Below are positions 57,301 to 64,000 of a stretch of 64,000 nucleotides of DNA, piece by piece. The translations under genes and the position numbers were made by a program. Source of the DNA: Naematelia aurantialba. Taxonomy: Eukaryota; Basidiomycota; Tremellomycetes; Tremellales; Naemateliaceae. The notes beneath the pieces were generated by a model. It ran no database searches. It saw only the letters and a program-made list of their open reading frames with translations, and had not been told where the DNA came from. The stretch is from NCBI GenBank assembly GCA_021527695.1, contig JAKFAO010000007.1:1054001-1118000 (forward strand), read 5' to 3'. The stretch's first letter is position 1. Each line of letters starts with the position of its first letter.

Positions 57301-58828
57301 GCTGCAGTGACTCCAGGAGCGATCCAAATTGGGAGATTGGGAAGCTGAACAGTCAGCCAAGATGTCGGGGGAACTTTCAGACGCACCAATGCTGCGATAG
57401 TCTTATTTTGTACCAAAGTCGACATTGCAGCGATCCACTGTCGCCAATGAGCGCCCAAAAGATCCGGCGTCGGGCTAATCTGGAACCATTGCTGGAAGAA
57501 GAGACTAAGAGTGGGCGAGATGACGTCGGCCAGCTGAGTCGAGTCGAATCCAGCAGCGAGATCTGCGAGGAAGGGTTGGAGATCCTCGGCAGATAACGGC
57601 GGATTTGCTGCTACTGCTTGTGTGACGGTTCCGCCTGACGTGAAGGGATCATTACCGTTGGAAATAGCAGGGGCAAGCGCCAGGAGGATCGGCAGGAATT
57701 CGGCTGGACCCGTTGGTCTGGCGGGTCAGCTAAGTGACAGTGAGAAACTCACTTGGCCGGCTGTGGGAACATTGTGGGATCTTCCAGTGTCATACCGCAG
57801 TACGAGATGATCAAGCTCTTCAATGTCGTGAAAGAGGATGCCCATTCCGCCTTCTCCCCGGTAGAAAAGGACTGGATTTCAGCGCAGGCGAGCGACAAGG
57901 GGCTCACAATGCGCGATATCTCTCTGTTTGCCGCGTAAAGCCTCTTCCAGCAGCCAGTGAGATACTCGAACACAGTCTCGTCGGTAGGCAATCCCGCCAG
58001 GATGGTCAGTACATCGGGATCATCGCTGCCGGTCAGTTCGGTCATCTCGAATCGACGCACGAAGCGGCCATTGAAGCGGGTTCAAGTGACAGGCGAGCGA
58101 CCAGGAGTCGATCGGCCATGTCGATTGAGGTCCGCAACGGGCGAGCTGGCCTTTATGAGTCTCTGAGAGGCGTACCAGGAGGATCACTCACTCGGGTCCT
58201 CGTCTTTAATCTCTTGTGCCAGAGCCTTCAGCCAGCATAGACGCCAATCGCTCTGCTCCGCTACGGAACGCTGTCTTGTCAATTGTGGTCTAGACTCCTT
58301 CTTACCTCAAGCGCAACCGAAAAGACGGCAGCGACCTTGCTCGCCTCCCAGTCTTCATAGCTCATGGCAGGTTTGGTGGACTGCGACGTCGAGCCGACGA
58401 CTCGGGGTCCTACCGGCTCGGCCGCTTTCACAGGCGACGGCCGACGTGTCGGGCGCTTAGCGCTTGGAGTTGCAGAGCGGCTGGGCTGAGAAGTCGTCTC
58501 TGATCGAGCTGTCGATGACGACCCAGAGTTGCTGGACGACGCGATGGGGGTCGAGAGGAGTCTGGACCCGGCGGCGGCAGGTGGCCGGGGAGACGATCCT
58601 TCCTTTTGCTGCTGCTGTGGTTGTTGCGACTGCTGCTGCTGCAGCTGATCAGAAGAGGTAGTCGTCTGGGCAGAGGTGCTCGAGGGTCCGCCCAGCCTTG
58701 CCAGGCGTTTCAGGCGCATCTGCCGAATCAGCTCCAGCTCCAAGAGCCTCTGGCGTAGCGGGCCACACGAAGGCGGATAAGAGACTGACCTTCTCAGCAT
58801 CGCTCATCGCCGAGTCTCCTTCTGACAT
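54367..58828 (-). CDS. UFD2: ubiquitin conjugation factor E4 (U-box ligase Ufd2)
   Basis: Ufd2 elongates ubiquitin chains on Cdc48 substrates for proteasomal degradation. The gene spans 4.5 kb with about 20 short exons. Start ATG 58826-58828 gives [13 protein letters not shown]. The first long exon is Gln/Ser/Pro-rich and ends [19 protein letters not shown]. The Ufd2 core (about 54950-58260) shows pieces such as [49 protein letters not shown] and [17 protein letters not shown] regions. Near the C-terminus: [60 protein letters not shown] and the U-box [47 protein letters not shown]. The stop is revcomp of 54367-54369. Divergent from CBP20. Confidence 0.92.
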
Positions 58829-59051
58829 TGTCCTAGGCGTTATATCAGTGGTATGTAGAGTGTAGAGTCAAGGCCAGCGTAGCAAAGCAGACGACCGATG
58901 CGACACAACCAGCGCGATGACAAGCGTGTGTGTTTCGCGAGGTCTCCCACGGTTGTTCCAGCTCTTCAGTCCGTCCAAGTTTACCATTGCTCAAAGCTGC
59001 ATGCGTTTCTCATTCTGCAAGATCAACAGGTGGACAACGGGCCTACGCACG
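58829..59051. promoter_or_regulatory. divergent promoter space UFD2 / CBP20
   Basis: 223 bp between opposite start codons, no coding signal; both core promoters must fit here. Confidence 0.5.
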
Positions 59052-60002
59052 ATGGCGCAGGTCGTCGCCCTGCTCGATCAGCCCTCGTCGTATAGGGATA
59101 ACCGGTCAGAAGTGAGTTTAGCATTTGGCCCCCTTCCATCCCACGCTGCACGCGGTACCGCTGCCCATTGTGCTTTACGTTGAACGCTGACAATGGCAGC
59201 TCGACCGCGAGACGGAACGTCGGCTCCTCGCTCAGTCCAGTACGCTGTACATTGGTAACTTGAGCTTCTACACGACGGAGGCGCAGATGTACGAGCGTGA
59301 GACTACTCTTCGCACGGGTACTGCATATGCCAAATCTGATCGCGAGTAGTGTTCTCAAAATGTGCTCGGCCAGAACAGGGCGGTGGGATAAAGCGGTGCG
59401 TAGAGTAACAGCAGCGTCTAACCGTCTCCCCCCCATATTCATGACTGGCTTTGCTGACTCGGATGCAGGATAATCATGGGCTTGGATCGTAATCAAAAGT
59501 CCGCTCACCAAGATTAAGATCCATCCCAGATTTAGGCAGCTGACGGCTCCGCAGGACACCATGCGGATTTGCGTTTGTCGAGTACTATCTACACGCCGAG
59601 GCGGTAGCTTGTATGCGGTATATATCAGGAACGAAGCTGGACGAGCGGGTGATCCGCTGCGACTTGGATCCGGGATACAAAGAGGGCCGTCAATTCGGGC
59701 GCGGCAAGAGCGGCGGACAAGTACGCGATGAGTTTAGGCAGGAATACGATAGTGGTCGTGGTGGATGGGGACATCAGCGGTTAGAAGAAGAACAGCGCAG
59801 ACAGGAGCAGGATAGGTTCAAAGCGCAGTTTGAGACGTATGCGTCGACCATGGGCGGTCTGGGTATGGCGGGAGCAGATGTTCCGAGAGGTGAACAGCAT
59901 GAGACGGCACGGGACAAGAGGGGCAGAAGTGAGGACGAGGACGACGACGTCGATAGGAGAGACGACGAGAAGCGTTTTCGGGGTGAACGAGATGAAGAAT
60001 AA
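59052..60002 (+). CDS. CBC2: nuclear cap-binding protein subunit 2 (CBP20)
   Basis: CBP20 binds the m7G cap of nascent RNA in the cap-binding complex with CBP80. Exons 59052-59111, 59200-59296, 59350-59395, 59469-59498 and 59555-60002 are all in phase and give 226 residues. The N-terminus [17 protein letters not shown] carries the cap-stacking Tyr region; the RRM has RNP2 ([19 protein letters not shown]), the CBP20-specific [23 protein letters not shown]1 ([20 protein letters not shown]) and [20 protein letters not shown], ending with the Arg-Gly-rich segment [17 protein letters not shown] that orders on cap binding. The last 100 residues are acidic/basic and disordered, longer than in human CBP20 (156 residues). 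Exon 4 is only 30 nt. Confidence 0.96.
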
Positions 60003-60551
60003 CAGTGTACATGGACCAATTGCCATATTATGGATCTTCCAGTCGGTGCACTTTGGTTCCACGCAACAGGTCAGACTACGTCTTGCGTCCCTGTAATATC
60101 TGTGCAGCAGGTCTACATCTTGCATTGCAACTCTCGTTTACAGCTATGTAAAGGTCACACTAGACAGCAAGAGTTGCAAAATGCAGAACATCTGGGTTGA
60201 GGGAGAACCACAGAGGACTGGTATATACACAAGCGCCGAGGGGATAACATGTTACGAGTATATGTATATTGCGTGTCGGTTGGGGCAGGGGGACGGAGGT
60301 AGGAGCAGGGGCAGGGGCAGGGTGGTCATGGTGATGGTGGTGGTGATCTCGAGGCAAGGGAAAAGGTGTGACTGGCATGCTAGGTTAGAATTCAAAGCCA
60401 ATTAGGACGTTATGCAATGCCGAGAAACCAAAATATATGGATCGTTATGGGACATCGTTTTGCCGGGATCAATGCCGGGATCGTAAGAGAATGGAAGACA
60501 GGTGACGGTGGGTCGATCAAGAGCACGAGAGTTGAGGTATATTATCTTTGC
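60003..60551. other. convergent intergenic space CBP20 / eIF4G
   Basis: 549 bp of 3' flank for both genes. A GGGGCA/ATGGTGGTG purine tract at 60285-60355 is the only structure seen. Confidence 0.5.
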
Positions 60552-63500
60552 CTACTCTATCGCCGCGTCCTCGTCGACTGCTGACAGCGCGCGCTCGAGT
60601 TTCATCTTCGGTGTGATTCTCGGCGTGCCATCAACCTCAATGGTATCTGCCAGTGCCGCAATCTCTTCTTCCGACAGGGACAGGCTGCGCATGAGAAGAG
60701 CAACAGCCTTGTACGCCTGAGGGAAATCGATCGAGTCATCGTCAAGCGATGTTATCCGTATCGCCAGACTGTAGCTGTCAGCTCAGTATCAAACCAAGTT
60801 GGCTCACCCCTTCTTACAGCTCTCCCGCGACACCGCTCCGGCTTCCAACGACTTCGACCAACCCTTCGCAACGACCTCGGCATCCTTGAATTTGGATATC
60901 CGGAAGACATCATTGATTAGTCGCGTCACCAGAAGATCATGTCGCTCTTCAGGAAGCGCTTTGAAGTACTCGACGATATCGTCAGGGTTTCTCGATCCAC
61001 CTGCATCCTTCTCGCCCCACAGCTCCTTCATGTCCGAGTCGATCTTGGATTTAGCCGCCGACTCGCCCATGATCGCCGGCTCTACCGGGGTGGCAACTCC
61101 CTCGGTATCAGGTTGCTCTTCCGCCTCTTCTTCGTCATCCTGCCCAGGTAAAGGCTTCGTGCGGGGAGTCAAGTTGAGTCGTTTTCGCTGGGGTGCGGAC
61201 TCATCCTGACTCTCGCGACGTTCAGCAGATGCAGCTTCGGCATTTTCGTCTCCCAGGGCAGAGAATGGGTTGGCGGAGATGTTTGCAACAGATGCTTGGC
61301 GTGACAAAGGGGGAGTGGCCCCGCCGGGACCTGTCTTTCCACGCTTAGCAGCGAAGACAGAAGTCGGTCCACCAAAAGTTGGTGCGGACGGTATGCCGGC
61401 CGAGCTGAGGTTGCGACCAATGCCAGAGAAATCGGTCGGACGTGGCAAGGGACGAGGGCCAGCGTTAGCACCCACTGCCTGCCACTCTCCTGGTCCAGGA
61501 CCATCGCGGCCGCGAGCCTGACCTGCACGAGATCCACCGCGTGAGATTGAATCGCGAGATGCGTTGACCGCTGCGGTCTTTTCGGCTTGTTCACGAGCTG
61601 CCTGCTGGTGAATCTCGGCGATTGTCATAACACCAGCTTGCTGGTTACGCGACTTCCATCCAGCCTTTCGCTGGTCCATCACACCCTGGCATTAGCTGTG
61701 CCAACCAGTAAACGACTCACCATAATCATAAACTTGATTCGGGAGGACACCTTGTCCTCGTCGACAATATGTTGCAGCCGGTCAAACACGGCGGAGATGT
61801 TGTCCGGAGAGGCAGTTTCATATTGCGCACCGACCGTCGTGAGGAGCTTGCAAGTGGACTCGACGTCCTCCTCGTCGGGGTTCTCGATGTTTCCGAGGAG
61901 TTTGACGAAGCACGCCTTGATCACACTTCGGGTGATCATGTCGAGCTTGTACAGTTCCCCAATCAACTGAACCAGACCGAGACCTCGACGCTTTGCCTTT
62001 TGAGCAGCATAATACTCGTCGCTCATCATGACAGCCTCTGCACCTTCCTCCTTGTCCTCCTGTGCCGCAAGCTTCTCCTTGTCTTCTTCGCTCTTGGCGG
62101 CGGCTGCGGTTGCGGCATCCTCACGGGCTTTCCAGCCCGACTCGAAATCGACCTGGCATCGCCCAACGAGGTATTTGCGGAAGAGCATACCACCAGCAAC
62201 GGGCTTGTCATCTATCACTTCGCTGATAGCGGGATCGACTTTGAGAAGAAGCACTCGACAAAGTCGTGCGTACATCGCCGACCAGTGCGCCTCGTCGGTA
62301 GCTTTCTCGAAGATCTGCTTAATGACTAGCTTAAGAGTCATTCCGTCAGTCTCATTGACGGACTTGTTCGCCCATTCGAGAATCTGATTGGAGATTGACT
62401 CGAACCGCTCGGCAGTGAGTTTGTTCAGTAGCGACTTGACCTTGCCCTCGATGTAGGCCGGCGAGCCTTCCTCAGCAGCATTGCGCGTCTTCACCCAAGC
62501 GTTCTGTGAGATCTCCAAACCCTTGACTGCAGGGTCGGGCGGACCAGAGCGGTTATCCTGGGGAAGCCGCTTGGCGCCTCGCTGACTTCGGTTGGCACCG
62601 CCACGAGAGCTTGATCCTCCCATGGGGGGAAGACCGGACATTGGAGGCAATCCTCCAGGACCACCGGAGCTCGGCGTGCGTGCCATGCTGCCCACACGGC
62701 CTTGAGCAAGCGATCGATTGTACCTATCCTCGCTGGTCGTGCCACGCAGCGATCCTGAACCGAAGGAGCCAGTGCTGAAATTACCCATGCTCTGCCCAGA
62801 GAAGCCGGGTCTCGATATGTTGCCTATCCCGAGACCTGTTGGGGGCCCTCTTCCGGGTGGGCCCATCGAGCTCCGAGGTCCTCGTTGACTCCTGGTAGTC
62901 CCAAAGCCGCTGGATGAGTCTGCCTCTAAACCGATGTCCTCCAGATTGGGCAAGCCCTCGGGCTTATCGCGACAAAGTGACATGAACTGCATGAGGAAGT
63001 CGCGCTCGTAGCGGAATTTGCCAGGCTCGGCATCGACATTAAGCTCGGGGCGAGGAGTCTGCACAGAGTCGGGGTAGGCAATGGCGGTTAAGTCTGCGAT
63101 TGGGCGGGCATTGCTCAATGCAGCAGTCGCCGCCGAAGGCCCAGGCTCGCTTCCGGCAGGAGACGACGTGACATCAAGGGTGGACGGAATAGGTCGGCGA
63201 GGAGCGCCAGGAGCGGAGCGAGGAGCGTCAGGAGCGGAGCGAGGAGCGTCAGGAGCGGAGACGGGTTTCGGTGGAAGTCCAGCGGCAGCTAGCGCTGGAG
63301 ATGCGAGAGGCGACGCAGGAGTGGACGGCCCCGGCGTGAGTAAAGCGGGATGTTGCTCCTCCGCCGGAACGGCGGGAGCGACTTCCTCTTCTGTCTGGCT
63401 ACCTTGCGCCGTGACATCAACCTCTTGCTCCTCCGCAGTCTTCGCTGCAGCTTGCTCAGCCGCCAAGGCAGCCTCGAGTTTTGCGTTTTCTTCTTCTTGA

Positions 63501-64000
63501 GCTGCCTGGGAGACGTTAGCAAGAGACAGTCTCTGACATGACGTGACACACCTCAGCAGCCTGACGCTCCTCATTCGCCTTACGTTCCTCTTCTGCCTTG
63601 ACTCTCTCAGCCTCGCGGTCAGTTTCTTCCTTCGCCTTTCGCTCTTGCTCCTCGCGAAGCCTGGCTTCTTCCTGTGCCTTCAATTCCTCCTCTTTGGCCT
63701 TGCGCTCCTGCTCTTCCCTAGCCTGCCTGGCTTTGCGTTCCTGCCTCTCCTTCTCTTCTCGTTCTTCCTCTTTCTTGATACGCTCAGCCTGTGCAGCTCT
63801 TTCTGCCTCCTCCCGCTTCTGCTCTTCAGACTGGATTTTAACAACAACTGGGAGCGAGAAAGCGGGCTTTGCGGGAGCAGCTGAGGGGTCGGGCGAAGCA
63901 ACTCCACTCGAAGGGACCGACGGCGGCTTTGCTGCAGCGGCCTCCTTCTTCAGGTCAAATTGGGTTCCATCAGGACGCGAGATCTTGATGATACTTTTGG
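60552..64000 (-). CDS. TIF4631: translation initiation factor eIF4G (partial, 5' end beyond right edge)
   Basis: eIF4G scaffolds eIF4E, eIF4A, PABP and eIF3 at capped mRNA. Visible from the right edge: SIIKISRPDGTQFDLKKEAA, then a long charged helix of Lys/Glu/Arg repeats (63490-63840), an Ala/Pro-rich linker with a three-fold repeat, and a conserved stretch before the middle domain (FRYERDFLMQFMSLCRDKPE resembling the eIF4E-binding/eIF4G linker). The MIF4G domain runs from about 62530 to 61720: NAWVKTRNAA, KVKSLLNKLTAERFESISNQ, ILEWANKSVN, MTLKLVIKQIFEKATDEAHW, YARLCRVLLL, MLFRKYLVGRCQVDFESGW, and RRGLGLVQLIGELYKLDMIT, ACFVKLLGNIENPDEEDVES. After it KFMIMGVMDQRKAGWKSRN (family RIRFM..D...LR..W). 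The tail has an RGG-like segment and a helical end (YFKALPEERHDLLVTRLIND ... KAVALLMRSLSLSEEEIAAL), stop 60552-60554. At least five exons in the window. Confidence 0.94.
63197..63259. repeat. 21-bp in-frame tandem repeat in eIF4G, 3 copies
   Basis: Three near-identical 21-bp units, read on the minus strand as SAPDAPR-type heptapeptides (SAPDAPRSAPDAPRSAPGAP) in the linker before the MIF4G domain. The unit length keeps the reading frame. Confidence 0.9.

Noticed and set aside
58279..58800. Gln-rich ORF as a separate gene
   Set aside because: It is the second exon of UFD2; the flanking introns and the adjoining [13 protein letters not shown] exon fit in phase.

Overview
The window is nuclear DNA from a fungus, most likely a basidiomycete yeast or mould of the Tremellomycetes type (Cryptococcus/Trichosporon relatives). 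The evidence is many short introns (mostly about 45-120 nt, GTNNGT...YAG), very small exons, high-GC third positions in true reading frames, long disordered low-complexity tails, and a gene set that is single-copy eukaryotic housekeeping plus fungal regulators (Zn2Cys6 factor, hybrid histidine kinase). No bacterial or viral genes, transposon, CRISPR array, rRNA or tRNA was recognised. Gene models were assembled by eye from splice signals and frame continuity. Boundaries given as exact were checked for phase; others are approximate.

Layout, 1-17 kb: a possible partial gene at the left edge; the V-ATPase proteolipid c gene (12 exons, two of only 10 nt); an unrecognised cysteine-bearing plus-strand gene; a multiple-myeloma-tumor-associated-protein-2 homologue; VAC8 (armadillo vacuolar protein); SDH3 (succinate dehydrogenase cytochrome b subunit); a JmjC oxygenase; AAR2 (U5 snRNP assembly); and a steroid 5-alpha-reductase family membrane enzyme.

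17-39 kb: a Zn2Cys6 transcription factor; about 2.9 kb of gene-poor DNA with mini-repeats; a PWWP-domain protein; ALE1-type MBOAT lysophospholipid acyltransferase; KAE1 (tRNA t6A synthesis); and a very large GAF-HisKA-HATPase-REC hybrid histidine kinase.

39-45 kb is the least understood part: several small, exon-rich, unrecognised genes, two of which share exon lengths, intron phases and a similar N-terminus and look like diverged tandem paralogues.

45-64 kb: a senescence/spartin-domain protein; MOD5 tRNA isopentenyltransferase; an uninterrupted unknown gene; ORC3; UFD2 (E4 U-box ubiquitin ligase); nuclear cap-binding protein CBP20; and eIF4G running off the right edge.

There are no operons. 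Many neighbours are divergent pairs sharing short intergenic spaces (JmjC/AAR2, MMTA2/VAC8, ALE1/KAE1, UFD2/CBP20), so bidirectional promoters are likely. Functional themes that recur are vacuole biology (VMA3, VAC8), tRNA modification (KAE1, MOD5) and mRNA splicing, cap binding and translation (AAR2, CBP20, eIF4G). This is probably coincidence of gene order rather than a functional cluster.
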